Notes: generated by a model from the letters alone, not told the origin. A stretch of 64,000 nt of DNA from an uncultured Bacteroidota bacterium (GCA_903926855.1 CAIYKV010000138.1:1-64000), one strand, 5' to 3'. Counted from the first letter of the stretch, positions 28,708 to 38,813 are shown. Numbers and translations: made by a program.

Positions 28708-29415
28708 ATGAGTGAGGTAATTATCCGGTTAGAAGACATTCAGAAAAGTTATTTTATGGGTAACCAGGCTATCCCTGTACTAAAAGGGATTTCACTGGAT
28801 ATTTTTAAAAATGAGTATGTCGCATTAATGGGCCCATCCGGTAGTGGTAAAAGCACGCTCATGAATATATTGGGTTGTCTGGATTCACCTACCGGAGGAA
28901 AATATATCTTAAACGGGAAAGATGTCAGTAAGATGCCTGATGATGATTTGGCAGAAGTAAGAAATACCGAAATCGGGTTTGTATTCCAGCAATTCAACCT
29001 GCTTCCCCGTTTATCAGCTGCCGAAAATGTTGCTTTGCCCTTGATTTATGCCGGCATCAATAAAAAGGAAAGGATGGAAAGGGCTATGGAAGCTTTAAAG
29101 AAAGTGGGACTGGAAGAGAGAAGTCACCATAAATCGAATGAACTGAGTGGTGGACAAATACAAAGGGTGGCTATTGCCCGGGCCCTGGTAAATAATCCTT
29201 CACTTTTATTGGCGGATGAGCCAACCGGTAACCTCGATTCAAAGACTTCAGTTGAAGTAATGGAGATTTTTGGAAAAATCAGAGAAGCCGGTAATACAGT
29301 TGTTCTGGTAACCCATGAAGAAGATATTGCCAGTTATGCCCATAGAGTAGTACGACTCAGGGATGGTTTGGTAGAAAGCGATCATGTGAAGGATTTATCA
29401 ACCATTCATCACTAA
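28708..29415 (+). CDS. ABC transporter ATP-binding protein (MacB/LolD family)
   Basis: [53 protein letters not shown]. Confidence 0.93.
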   Translation: MSEVIIRLEDIQKSYFMGNQAIPVLKGISLDIFKNEYVALMGPSGSGKSTLMNILGCLDSPTGGKYILNGKDVSKMPDDDLAEVRNTEIGFVFQQFNLLPRLSAAENVALPLIYAGINKKERMERAMEALKKVGLEERSHHKSNELSGGQIQRVAIARALVNNPSLLLADEPTGNLDSKTSVEVMEIFGKIREAGNTVVLVTHEEDIASYAHRVVRLRDGLVESDHVKDLSTIHH

Positions 29416-29421
29416 GATATT

Positions 29422-29564
29422 GTTACGAGTTACACGTTACAGGTTACGGTTTTTTTGTGGCCTGTGGAAGTGTAATAGGGTATTTCAACTGAATCCATAG
29501 ACATGAAACCCATAACCCAATAACAACGCGTAACCTATAACTTGCAACTCGTAACTTGTACCCC
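29422..29564. repeat. Heptamer inverted repeat: 4x GTTACNN (29422-29449) facing GTAACNN-type units (29530-29564)
   Basis: GTTACGA GTTACAC GTTACAG GTTACGG; GTAACCT ATAACTT GCAACTC GTAACTT GTACCCC. Confidence 0.85.
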
Positions 29565-29577
29565 GATACAAATTCCC

Positions 29578-30138
29578 ATGGCTTCAAAAATATATACAAA
29601 AACAGGAGATCTCGGTAAGACCTCGCTGATTGGTGGAACTAAAGTAGCCAAGAGCCATATCCGTATTGATAGTTATGGAACGGTAGATGAACTGAATTCC
29701 TATATTGGGATGGTAAGCGATTTATCTTCGGAAGCACATACCAAAGAAATATTGAAGGAAATACAGGATCGTTTATTTACAATTGGATCTTCTTTGGCCT
29801 GTGACCCCGAGATTGAGCCATTGATGAAAATACCTGATCTGAAAGAAACGGATATTGATTTATTAGAGAGAGAAATAGATTCGATGAATGATATACTTGC
29901 ACCTATGAAATCATTTATATTGCCGGGTGGACATATAGCCATATCAACCACCCATATAGCAAGATGTGTTTGCCGCAGGGCAGAAAGATGTTGTGTAAAT
30001 ATGCAGGAACATGAATTGTTTGTGGAGCCACTGGTGATCAAATACTTGAACAGACTGAGTGATTATTTATTTGTGCTATCCCGTTATACAGCGCACGCAT
30101 TGAACATTGAAGAGTTAAAATGGAAGCCCAGGATATAA
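29578..30138 (+). CDS. Cob(I)yrinic acid a,c-diamide adenosyltransferase, PduO type
   Basis: KIYTKTGDLGKTSLIGG, TVDELNSYIG, FILPGGHIAISTTHIARCVCRRAER, LNRLSDYLFVLSRY. Confidence 0.93.
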   Translation: MASKIYTKTGDLGKTSLIGGTKVAKSHIRIDSYGTVDELNSYIGMVSDLSSEAHTKEILKEIQDRLFTIGSSLACDPEIEPLMKIPDLKETDIDLLEREIDSMNDILAPMKSFILPGGHIAISTTHIARCVCRRAERCCVNMQEHELFVEPLVIKYLNRLSDYLFVLSRYTAHALNIEELKWKPRI

Positions 30139-30152
30139 ATCCAGATGCCTTT

Positions 30153-30806
30153 TTAGCCGATAATTTTCCCATCTTTCATATGCAGTTTTCTATCGCTCAT
30201 AGCAGCCAGTTCTTCGTTATGGGTTACGATCAAAAAGGTTTGCTTAAAATCATTGCGGAGTTGAACAAAAAGCTCGTGTAATTCCTTCGCGTTGGTACTG
30301 TCCAGGTTGCCTGTTGGTTCATCTGCAAAAACGATTTCCGGCCTGTTTATAAGGGCCCTGGCCACGGCAACACGTTGTTGCTCTCCTCCCGATAATTGCT
30401 GTGGTTTATTATCCAGGCGGTCGCCAAGCCGTAAAGTTGTCAACAATTCTATGGCCCGGCTGGTTACTTCTTTCTTTTTTTTACCGGCTATCCAGCCGGG
30501 AACGCAAACATTTTCCAAAGCAGTAAATTCAGGCAGCAGGTGATGGAACTGGAAAACAAAACCGATATGGTTATTTCGGAAAGCGGCCATTTTTTTACTA
30601 CTTAGCTGATCGATGCGTTGGTTATTGAGCCAAATGCTGCCAGAATCAGCATTATCGAGGGTTCCAAGGATATGCAGAATGGTACTTTTGCCCGCCCCGG
30701 AGGAGCCTACAATACTAACTATTTCGCCTGTATTTACCTGTATGGCCACATCTTTCAGTACTTCCAGACTACCGTATTTTTTGCTAATATGTTCTGCTTT
30801 CAGCAT
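30153..30806 (-). CDS. ABC transporter ATP-binding protein (LolD-like)
   Basis: [50 protein letters not shown]. Confidence 0.92.
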   Translation of the reverse strand: MLKAEHISKKYGSLEVLKDVAIQVNTGEIVSIVGSSGAGKSTILHILGTLDNADSGSIWLNNQRIDQLSSKKMAAFRNNHIGFVFQFHHLLPEFTALENVCVPGWIAGKKKKEVTSRAIELLTTLRLGDRLDNKPQQLSGGEQQRVAVARALINRPEIVFADEPTGNLDSTNAKELHELFVQLRNDFKQTFLIVTHNEELAAMSDRKLHMKDGKIIG

Positions 30807-30923
30807 CCGTAAGGGTTAAATTAGTGCTACAAACCTACAACAGGAGGCGGCTTATTGGACAATTTTTGAACATTTCTTTCCAAAACAGTAAAAACACGTA
30901 TTTGGTGGTTTCATTTATACGGC

Positions 30924-30931
30924 TACATTTG
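30924..30931 (+). promoter_or_regulatory. Candidate promoter: TTTG-N19-TACATTTG before the DUF2795 gene
   Basis: TTTG 30901-30904; TACATTTG 30924-30931; ATG 30953. Confidence 0.5.
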
Positions 30932-30952
30932 CAAAAAATTAAAAGGTAAAAT

Positions 30953-31174
30953 ATGTTCTGGACTTTAGAATTAGCAAGTTACCTGGAAGAGGCCCCCTGG
31001 CCCGCAACAAAGGATGAATTGATCGATTATTCTATCCGTAGCGGTGCCCCACTGGAAGTGGTTGAAAATCTCCAGGAACTCGAGGACGAGGGGGAAGTGT
31101 ATGAGAGCATTGAAGATATCTGGCCTGATTATCCAAGTCAGGAGGATTTTATGTTTAATGAAGACGAGTATTAA
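30953..31174 (+). CDS. DUF2795 domain protein
   Basis: 73 aa MFWTLELASYLEEAPWPATKDELIDYSIRSGAPLEVVENLQELEDEGEVYESIEDIWPDYP. Confidence 0.85.
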   Translation: MFWTLELASYLEEAPWPATKDELIDYSIRSGAPLEVVENLQELEDEGEVYESIEDIWPDYPSQEDFMFNEDEY

Positions 31175-31196
31175 ACAATCGCTTCCTTTTTTGGAA

Positions 31197-31331
31197 CTAT
31201 ATAATTGCAAAAGCCATTCAGTAATTGAATGGCTTTTGCAATTATATAGGTTAGTTCAGATCCTCCTGATTTTCAACCAGGAAAATCTGGAGGATCTGGT
31301 TCAGATAAATTACCAGTAGTTTCAACTGGTA
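31197..31331. terminator. Cluster of three stem-loops between convergent genes
   Basis: 31197-31249 (24-bp perfect stem, 5-nt loop), 31257-31298 (18 bp, one mismatch), 31311-31331 (7 bp). Confidence 0.7.
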
Positions 31332-31339
31332 TACGAAAT

Positions 31340-31624
31340 CTATGGTTTCTTAAAACTGTATTTAAAATATAAAAGAACAAGTGTAAGTAATAATACTACG
31401 AGGTTAGCTGAGATTACAGGACCACTATGTATCGAGAACCCATAAACAAGCCAAACGATTGTACTGGTTACTACAATCAGGATCATCCAGATACTCAGGT
31501 CTCCAACACTTTTAGATTGCCATGATTTATAAACCTGTGGTACAAAAGTTACTGAAGTTAAAAAAGAACCCAGGTAACCAATATACTCAACCATATTGGG
31601 TGATATGTCTAATAGATTTGTCAT
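31340..31624 (-). CDS. SemiSWEET-type transporter
   Basis: 94 aa, 3 TM; YIGYLGSFLTSVTFVPQVYKSWQSKSVGDLSIWMILI. Confidence 0.9.
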   Translation of the reverse strand: MTNLLDISPNMVEYIGYLGSFLTSVTFVPQVYKSWQSKSVGDLSIWMILIVVTSTIVWLVYGFSIHSGPVISANLVVLLLTLVLLYFKYSFKKP

Positions 31625-31632
31625 AAATATGA

Positions 31633-32451
31633 TTATTCGGTGATCCCCATTTTTTTCAATACACTATCACTTACTCCTGTGGTAGAATAACCACCATCAT
31701 GAAAAAGATTTTGCATGGTTACCATTCGGGTAAGATCTGAGAATAATGTGATACAATAGTTAGCACAATCTTCTGCGGTAGCATTACCTAGTGGAGCAAT
31801 GGCTTCGGCATAATCAAAGAAATCGCCAAAGCCTTTGATACCTGTTCCGGCTGTGGTTTTGGTTGGGGATTGAGAAACGGTATTGATCCTTACTTTTTTA
31901 TCTACACCATAATGATAACCAAAACTACGTGCGATAGACTCCAGCATGGCTTTAATATCGGCCATATCGGTATAAAAAGGATAGGTACGTTGGGCGGCCA
32001 TATAGGTAAGCGCTACTACACTTCCCCATTCGTTGATCGCATCCAGTTTTTTGGCAACGGCCAGCATTTTATGAAAGGAGAGTGCCGAAACATCGATCCC
32101 TTTCTGAAAGAAATCGTAATTCAACTCTGTATAAGGTATTTTTTTACGAATGTTAACACTCATCCCAATAGAGTGTAATACAAAATCTATCTTTCCACCC
32201 AGTATTTCCTGTGATTCGGTAAACAAAGTCGTGAGTTCTTCTACACTGGTTGCGTCGGCAGGAATAATCTTTGAATTGGTTTTTTCGGCCAGCTTGTTTA
32301 TTTCACCCATCCGCATAGCAATGGGTGCATTGGTTAATACGAAAGTTGCCCCTTCTTCATGGGCTTTTTCGGCTACTTTCCAGGCAATTGAATTTTCATC
32401 CAATGCACCGGTGATAATACCACGTTTTCCTTTTAATAAGTTGTACGGCAT
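31633..32451 (-). CDS. fabI: Enoyl-[acyl-carrier-protein] reductase FabI
   Basis: LLKGKRGIITGALDENSIAWKVAEKAHEEGA, FVLHSIGMS, YMAAQRTYPFYTDMADIKAMLESIARSFGYHYG. Confidence 0.93.
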   Translation of the reverse strand: MPYNLLKGKRGIITGALDENSIAWKVAEKAHEEGATFVLTNAPIAMRMGEINKLAEKTNSKIIPADATSVEELTTLFTESQEILGGKIDFVLHSIGMSVNIRKKIPYTELNYDFFQKGIDVSALSFHKMLAVAKKLDAINEWGSVVALTYMAAQRTYPFYTDMADIKAMLESIARSFGYHYGVDKKVRINTVSQSPTKTTAGTGIKGFGDFFDYAEAIAPLGNATAEDCANYCITLFSDLTRMVTMQNLFHDGGYSTTGVSDSVLKKMGITE

Positions 32452-32552
32452 AGCGGTTGATTTATGGTTTATTCTTTAGGCATTGCCTAAACATAGGCAA
32501 ACATAAAGATTATGTTTGAAACCACCTGTTTGTGGTTTTATTAACTAACTAG

Positions 32553-34208
32553 CTAATTCAGGATCATTTCTTTTGCATTTTCCAAAGCGGCGGCCGTAGG
32601 TTTTTCGCCACTCAGCATTCGGGCAATGGCAGTAATCCTTTCATCTTCATTCAATCTGCGAATATTGGTCTTTACGGCATCATTCACTATTTCTTTATAT
32701 ACAAAGAAATGGGCATTCGCTTTACCTGCGATTTGCGGTTGGTGAGTAATGCATATAATCTGTCTGCTGGCTGCCAATTCTTTCATGATAAAACCTACCT
32801 GTTTCGCGGCTTCTCCAGAGATTCCTGTATCTATTTCGTCGAATATCATGGTTGGGAGATCGACCGACTGGGCTACCAATGATTTTATGCATAACATCAG
32901 CCTGCTCAGCTCTCCACCACTGGCTACTTTTCGAATAGGCTCAAAGCGATTGCTTTTGTTTGCATCAAACAAAAAATCGATATGGTCTTTTCCATAATGG
33001 CCAAGAGTACTTTCCTTCAGTTCTGCCTGCAAACGGGCATTGGGCATGCCAACCTGAGTCAGGAGTGAATTTACTTTTTCTTCCAGTGGTTTAATTTGAT
33101 GATGCCTTGCTTTTGATATCCGTTCCGCAATAGCAACGGCTTCTGCAAATAATTGCGCTACCTGTTTTTGTAAGGAAAGAATGGTTTCATCCATATTCAA
33201 AACAGCGTTCAGTTTTTCCTGTAATTCTGCCTGTATGGAAAGTAGTTCAGTTGTAGTATGAACCCCATGCTTTTTAAGTAATTTATACCCATCCATCAAG
33301 CGTTGGTTGATGGATTCAATTCTTTTTTCGTCGAAACTTATTCCGTCATTGATACCCTCTAATTCTTCTGCAATATCCTGTAGCTCAATTTGAGTGCTTT
33401 GTAGTCTTTGAATCAGTTCGGTTAATGTCGGATGAAGGGAAGCATATCCCTGTAATTGATTACCTATTTGTTTTAAAACCTGTAGTACCGGTTGCTCGCT
33501 TTCTTTCAGGTCAAAGAATACTTTGGTTAAGGTGGTTTTGATGCCTTCCGCATTATTCTGGAGTTTTAATTCTGCATCCAGTTCTTCGAGTTCATTGTCA
33601 CGAAAAGAAGCATCACTCAATTCTGAAAATAAAAATCGGTGATAATCCAGTTCTTTATCAAAAACTGCTTTTTGTTGTTGCTTAGTTGCCAGATCTTTTT
33701 CAGCGTTCTGCCAAAGTTTGTATATTTTCTGATAGGCAGTCAATTCTTGCTCATTACCTGCGAGCGCGTCTAAAACTTCCCGTTGAAAATCACTATCGCC
33801 AAGTTCGAGTGTATCAAATTGCTGGTGAAGATCAACCAAAAGAGAGGCCAGTGATTTTAATTGCTGAAGAGTAGCAGGTGTGTCATTGATAAATGCCCTT
33901 GATTTGCCATTGGCTGTAATTTCTCTTCGTAATACCAGTTCATCTTCTATATCCCATTCATTCTCCTGTAAAAATGACAGGACTTCTTTTTTGCCATCTA
34001 CTCTAAAAAAACCTTCTATAAAACATTTTTTTTCAGTGTTCACCAAAACACTGCTATCCGACCTTTCACCGAGTATTAAACCGAGAGCTCCCATCAGAAT
34101 ACTTTTTCCAGCGCCGGTTTCTCCGGTAATGATATTCAGCTGAGATGAGAAATCGATTTCAATCTCATCAATGATCGCATAGTTTTGTATAAAAAGTTTA
34201 CGAAGCAT
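32553..34208 (-). CDS. recN: DNA repair protein RecN
   Basis: MLRKLFIQNYAIIDEIEIDFSSQLNIITGETGAGKSILMGAL; VASGGELSRLMLCIKSL; MIFDEIDTGISGEAA. Confidence 0.96.
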   Translation of the reverse strand: MLRKLFIQNYAIIDEIEIDFSSQLNIITGETGAGKSILMGALGLILGERSDSSVLVNTEKKCFIEGFFRVDGKKEVLSFLQENEWDIEDELVLRREITANGKSRAFINDTPATLQQLKSLASLLVDLHQQFDTLELGDSDFQREVLDALAGNEQELTAYQKIYKLWQNAEKDLATKQQQKAVFDKELDYHRFLFSELSDASFRDNELEELDAELKLQNNAEGIKTTLTKVFFDLKESEQPVLQVLKQIGNQLQGYASLHPTLTELIQRLQSTQIELQDIAEELEGINDGISFDEKRIESINQRLMDGYKLLKKHGVHTTTELLSIQAELQEKLNAVLNMDETILSLQKQVAQLFAEAVAIAERISKARHHQIKPLEEKVNSLLTQVGMPNARLQAELKESTLGHYGKDHIDFLFDANKSNRFEPIRKVASGGELSRLMLCIKSLVAQSVDLPTMIFDEIDTGISGEAAKQVGFIMKELAASRQIICITHQPQIAGKANAHFFVYKEIVNDAVKTNIRRLNEDERITAIARMLSGEKPTAAALENAKEMILN

Positions 34209-34340
34209 GATCCAAAGCTGTTTGTGTAAGAAACTGGGTGTAAGTTAGTGTAGGGTTTTGTGTTATACAAATCCGGGTATAAATACCAGGTGTTTTCCGT
34301 ATCAGAATGATGGATTATTCAATGATAAGGAATGCTTTTA

Positions 34341-35831
34341 TTATTCTCCTTTGCATCGGGCAATTCCGGATTTGGCTCTTTGGTCAAGCGAGTCCTTATA
34401 ATCATGTTCGCCCATATCCAGACATTTCTGGTAATAGGTAATTGCCAAAGCTTTTTGTCCGTGACTCTCATAGATCTGTCCTATCTGTAATGCAGCCCGG
34501 GCTGCATAATGTTCTTTTCTATACTGGCCTAAACGAATGGCGATTAAATAATTGCGGATCGCATCATCTGTTCTCCCCATATCGTCATAGATACGGGCTA
34601 CCCGATAGGCAAATTCCAGTTTATCTTCCTCTTTAGAAAAATCGTCTTCCTTTTTGCCTTGTAATAGTGCTGCAGCTTCGCTATGATAGCCTCCATCACT
34701 TAATAATCTTGCTTTTAGTAATAGGGCATTGGGCCATAATCCGGATTTGGCATCTTTTAATGCTTTTTTATCTGCATCAGTTTCCGTAGATCCTTTGGTA
34801 AGTATATTTTTTCTGGCTTCTTCTGCTTTGGTCATATTACCCTCCAGATAATAACACCAGCTTAATTTCATATAGGCATCTTTGACATAAAATTTGCCTT
34901 TGAATCGAGCAATGAAATTTTCCATGTACTGGGCAGCTTCCTGAATTTCCAGGTGATAAAGTTTTACAAAAGCCATTTCAAAATCCCAGAAACTAACTTT
35001 CAGGTAATCCTCTGAATGATTGCGATTAAGTAAAATGTTTTTTGCGTATTCAGATTGTTGGTTGTTGATGGCCAGGTTGGCGGCCATAAAAGCATGCAGG
35101 TGATTATTTACCAGATCGAGTTTATGTTCTTGTACAAAAGAGAGGGCTTCTGTTTTTTTATTTTCTATATAGAAAGCCAAATAAGGATATACAAATGCTG
35201 CTTCATTGAATAGGATTTTAGCATACGAATCATTGCTATTGACAAACCCCCGTACTTTTTTCATTCCTTCGGTAACCGAACCCCTGATTCCAAAAAGACT
35301 GGCTATCCATTTATAACCATTGGGCATCGTACCTACTGCCGCTTCCAAAGCTCCATAGGGTAAATCGTTGGGGGCGAAATTGGGAAACTGTTTTTTATTT
35401 TCTTTGATCAATTGATAACCTTTCCGAAAATCCCAACCTGCGTCCCAGGTTTTTCCGAATTTTATAGCAATAGCCGCCCGGTGAATCCGCATAACACTTA
35501 AACAATAATTATAAAACGGCGAACTCTTAGGTCCTTTCTCTAACTGATCAATCTGTGCAGTAAAATGAGGATACCGGATTTGATAATCTTTGGGGTCTTC
35601 ATTAAAAAGAAGGGTATAAAAGTCAATATAACTCTCCAGGAAAACGGGAATTAGGTTATCAGGATTCTGTTGTTTGGCTTTTTCCAGTAAAGCCTGCCCA
35701 CTGCTCATTTTCAACTTAGTGATCTCCTGGTAAGCCTGCAGACAGGTACTGTTTAAATCATATACTTTCTGCGCGTGAACCCATGTGAATCTGGTTAGCA
35801 ACAATAGGAGGAGGATTAACCATTTTTTCAT
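34341..35831 (-). CDS. Secreted tetratricopeptide-repeat protein
   Basis: N-terminal signal peptide; TPR-like RIYDDMGRTDDAIRNYLIAIRLG, IYESHGQKALAITYYQKCLDMG. Confidence 0.8.
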   Translation of the reverse strand: MKKWLILLLLLLTRFTWVHAQKVYDLNSTCLQAYQEITKLKMSSGQALLEKAKQQNPDNLIPVFLESYIDFYTLLFNEDPKDYQIRYPHFTAQIDQLEKGPKSSPFYNYCLSVMRIHRAAIAIKFGKTWDAGWDFRKGYQLIKENKKQFPNFAPNDLPYGALEAAVGTMPNGYKWIASLFGIRGSVTEGMKKVRGFVNSNDSYAKILFNEAAFVYPYLAFYIENKKTEALSFVQEHKLDLVNNHLHAFMAANLAINNQQSEYAKNILLNRNHSEDYLKVSFWDFEMAFVKLYHLEIQEAAQYMENFIARFKGKFYVKDAYMKLSWCYYLEGNMTKAEEARKNILTKGSTETDADKKALKDAKSGLWPNALLLKARLLSDGGYHSEAAALLQGKKEDDFSKEEDKLEFAYRVARIYDDMGRTDDAIRNYLIAIRLGQYRKEHYAARAALQIGQIYESHGQKALAITYYQKCLDMGEHDYKDSLDQRAKSGIARCKGE

Positions 35832-35849
35832 TAGACACCGAAAATAAGA

Positions 35850-35874
35850 AAAGGGCAGCCAATGGCTACCCTTT
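35850..35874 (-). terminator. Hairpin downstream of the zinc-ribbon gene
   Basis: AAAGGGCAGCC-AAT-GGCTACCCTTT (the single C/A mismatch becomes G.U on minus-strand RNA). Confidence 0.55.
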
Positions 35875-35915
35875 CTATGGTATGTTTTTGGTAATTTTTG
35901 GATATTACCGATTAT

Positions 35916-36671
35916 TTATTTTACATCAACACTGTCATTCAGGTCAGCATCCACCAGAATTCGTCCGCAGTTTTCACAAACGATGATCTTTTTGTGTAAA
36001 CGGATTTCGCTTTGACGTTGAGGAGGAATAGAGTTGAAGCAACCACCACAGGCATCTCTTTCAACAGGCACTACAGATAAACCATTGCGGTAGCTTTTGC
36101 GGATACGGTCATAGCTGTACAATAATCTGTCATCGATATGTGCACGTGCATCAGCACTTTGTTTATTGAAATGTGTTTCTTCTTTTTCTGTATCAGTAAT
36201 AATTTTCTGGAGTTCTCCTTTTTTGTGGTTCAGAACGCCTTCTTTTACAGCCACTTGTTTTTTGGCAACTTCCAATCCTTTGATTTTCTCAGCCAGTTCC
36301 TCATTGGCATCACGAATATGTTTTTCTGCGAGCTTGATTTCAAGCTGTTGCATTTCGATCTCCTTATTGATCGCTTCAAATTCGCGGTTATTCTTTACGT
36401 TTTCGCTCTGCTTTTCATATTTGGCATTCAATGCTTCACTTTCTTTGATGGCATTTTTCTTGCTCTCAATGAACTCTGTGATACCATTGATCTCTTCTTC
36501 AATCCGGGTCTGGCGACTGGTTAAACCCTGTATCTCATCTTCCAGGTCACTTACTTCCATCGGAAGTTCGCCTTTCAGGATCTGGATCTCATCCAATTTG
36601 CTGTCAATTTTCTGTAAACGTAGCAGGTTTACCAATTTTTCTTCTACAGAGAAATCTTTAACGGAAGCCAT
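35916..36671 (-). CDS. C4-type zinc-ribbon coiled-coil protein
   Basis: Long coiled coil then CGGCFNSIPPQRQSEIRLHKKIIVCENCGRIL. Confidence 0.88.
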   Translation of the reverse strand: MASVKDFSVEEKLVNLLRLQKIDSKLDEIQILKGELPMEVSDLEDEIQGLTSRQTRIEEEINGITEFIESKKNAIKESEALNAKYEKQSENVKNNREFEAINKEIEMQQLEIKLAEKHIRDANEELAEKIKGLEVAKKQVAVKEGVLNHKKGELQKIITDTEKEETHFNKQSADARAHIDDRLLYSYDRIRKSYRNGLSVVPVERDACGGCFNSIPPQRQSEIRLHKKIIVCENCGRILVDADLNDSVDVK

Positions 36672-36763
36672 ATTTTTTTGTGGTTTGAGGTTTGTGGTTT
36701 TAGTGCTATCAAGTTTCTTTTGCAGCTATTTTATCTGCTTAAAAACGAATCCTAGCTCCTTTC

Positions 36764-37864
36764 TCAGCCCAGGAAATAGTTTACCGGGTTGGTTCTTATT
36801 CCTGATTTGAGGACGGCAAAGGTAGGGAATTTAGCCTGTAAAATCTCAATCAAAAGGTCAGTAGTATATTGTTCACTTTCCCAATGCCCAATATCGGCTA
36901 GCAGGATCCGTTGATTGGCATCAAAGAACTCATGGTATTTGATATCGGCAGAAATATAGATATCTGCGCCAGATCCAATGGCTTTTTCTATTAAAAAGCT
37001 ACCAGAACCCCCGCAAATAGCGACTTTTTGGATGTTTTTGCCCAATAATGGGGTGTGGCGGATTAAAGAAAGATCAAATGCCGTTTTCAGCATTTGTAAA
37101 AAGCCTGTTTCCGTTATCGGTTCTGGTAATTCGCCTAGTAAACCACTTCCAACTGATTGATAATCATTTGATAAGCTAATAATATCATAGGCTACTTCTT
37201 CATATGGGTGATTTTTTAGCAGGATTTTTACCAGGGTGGATTCTAAAAAAGCGGGGAAAACCATTTCTATTTTGATCTCTTTTTCGGTATGGGGCTTACC
37301 GGGTTCTCCCACAAAGGGATTGGTTTGATCTGATCCGGTAAATGTTCCGATTCCTTCCCCATTAAAACTGACCCCGCTATAATTTCCAATATTGCCGGCA
37401 CCTGCCTCAAATAGAGCCTGACGGAGTGCTGGGGCATGGTCAATAGGGACAAAACTGACCAGTTTCTTCAATTGTCCGGCTTTGGGGGCAAGAATTCGGC
37501 AGTTAATCAACCCTATCTGCTCCGCAATTCGTTTATTCACACCATTCAAAACATTGTCCAGATTGGTATGAATGGCATAGATCGCCACCTCGTTTTTGAT
37601 AGCAGCGATCACCGTTTTTTCCACATAATTCCGGCCTGTGATTTTTTTCAGCCCGCCAAAAATGATCGGATGATGAGCCACTACCAGGTTACAACCCCGA
37701 TTTTTGGCTTCTAAGATTACCTCTTCTGTGGCATCTAATGTACAAACTATACCGGTGCATTCCCAGGATGCTTGTCCGGTTAGTAAGCCTGCATTATCAT
37801 AGGACTCCTGTAAGCTAATGGGTGCCCATTCTTCCAGGACATTTATTATATCGGCAATTTGCAT
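36764..37864 (-). CDS. Nif3-like dinuclear metal center hexameric protein
   Basis: MQIADIINVLEEWAPISLQESYDNAGLLTG, VVAHHPIIFGGLKKITG, VAICGGSGSFL, DIGHWESEQYT. ATG 37864 preferred. Confidence 0.92.
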   Translation of the reverse strand: MQIADIINVLEEWAPISLQESYDNAGLLTGQASWECTGIVCTLDATEEVILEAKNRGCNLVVAHHPIIFGGLKKITGRNYVEKTVIAAIKNEVAIYAIHTNLDNVLNGVNKRIAEQIGLINCRILAPKAGQLKKLVSFVPIDHAPALRQALFEAGAGNIGNYSGVSFNGEGIGTFTGSDQTNPFVGEPGKPHTEKEIKIEMVFPAFLESTLVKILLKNHPYEEVAYDIISLSNDYQSVGSGLLGELPEPITETGFLQMLKTAFDLSLIRHTPLLGKNIQKVAICGGSGSFLIEKAIGSGADIYISADIKYHEFFDANQRILLADIGHWESEQYTTDLLIEILQAKFPTFAVLKSGIRTNPVNYFLG

Positions 37865-37958
37865 AAGTATATCATTTAAATCATTCTCTGAATCATCTAA
37901 AATAATCCAAAACACCAAACCCGAAGCTAAAACCTATCACTAAGGTTATCTTTGTTGC

Positions 37959-38813
37959 ATGGCTCAGTCAAAATTCCTTTTTTACAATGGCAAAATAATG
38001 CGGTCTGATCAATTATTAATCTCGCCGGATAATCGCTCATTTCGTTATGGTGATGGATTTTTTGAGACCATAAAAGTATGCAAGGGAAAGCTGGTTTTGG
38101 CAAATTATCATATGGAACGCTTGTTTACTTCTCTGGATCTTTTACAATTTGCACCCCCTGTTTATTTCACCCCTGAGTATATAACTGAGCAGGTTCTTGC
38201 CTTAGCCTCAAAAAATGGCCATCAGAAACTGGCAAGGATTCGAATAACCATTTTCAGAGGTGAGGGAGGGTTGTATGACGAGCAAAATCATTTCCCCAAT
38301 CATATTATACAAAGCTGGGAATTGAACCCTGCTAATAACCTACTGAATGAAAACGGCCTGATACTTGACTTTTTTAGAGATGCAAGAAAAGTATGCGATC
38401 ATTATTCAGCTGTGAAAAGCAATAATTTTCTTTCTTATGCTATGGCAGCTTTATGGGCAAAGCAACAGAAACTAAATGATGCCATTCTTTTGAATCCTTA
38501 TGATTGTGTGGCAGATGCTACAATAGCCAATGTGTTTATGTTGAAAGATGGGATTGTAAAAACTCCGGCTTTAACAGAAGGGCCTGTAAATGGAGTGATG
38601 CGAAAGCATATACTTTACTCCCTAAGAAAAATGGATATTTCTGTTGAAGAAACCTCGATTACAGGGGAAGATTTATCAGAAGCCTCTGAAATATTTCTCA
38701 CAAATGCGATATATGGAATTCGATGGGTAAAGCAGTTAGGCAAAAACGGATTTACAAACAGTTTTTCAAAAATGTTGCATAAAGATTGTGTTGCTAATTT
38801 GTTACAGCAATAA
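37959..38813 (+). CDS. Aminotransferase class IV (BCAT / 4-amino-4-deoxychorismate lyase-like)
   Basis: DNRSFRYGDGFFETIKV, KSNNFLSYAMAALWAKQQKLNDAILL, EIFLTNAIYGIRWV. Confidence 0.87.
   Translation: MAQSKFLFYNGKIMRSDQLLISPDNRSFRYGDGFFETIKVCKGKLVLANYHMERLFTSLDLLQFAPPVYFTPEYITEQVLALASKNGHQKLARIRITIFRGEGGLYDEQNHFPNHIIQSWELNPANNLLNENGLILDFFRDARKVCDHYSAVKSNNFLSYAMAALWAKQQKLNDAILLNPYDCVADATIANVFMLKDGIVKTPALTEGPVNGVMRKHILYSLRKMDISVEETSITGEDLSEASEIFLTNAIYGIRWVKQLGKNGFTNSFSKMLHKDCVANLLQQ

Noticed and set aside
29416-29577. Cobalamin riboswitch upstream of the PduO-type adenosyltransferase
   Set aside because: No recognisable B12-box; the leader is explained by heptamer repeats. An Rfam covariance scan would settle it.
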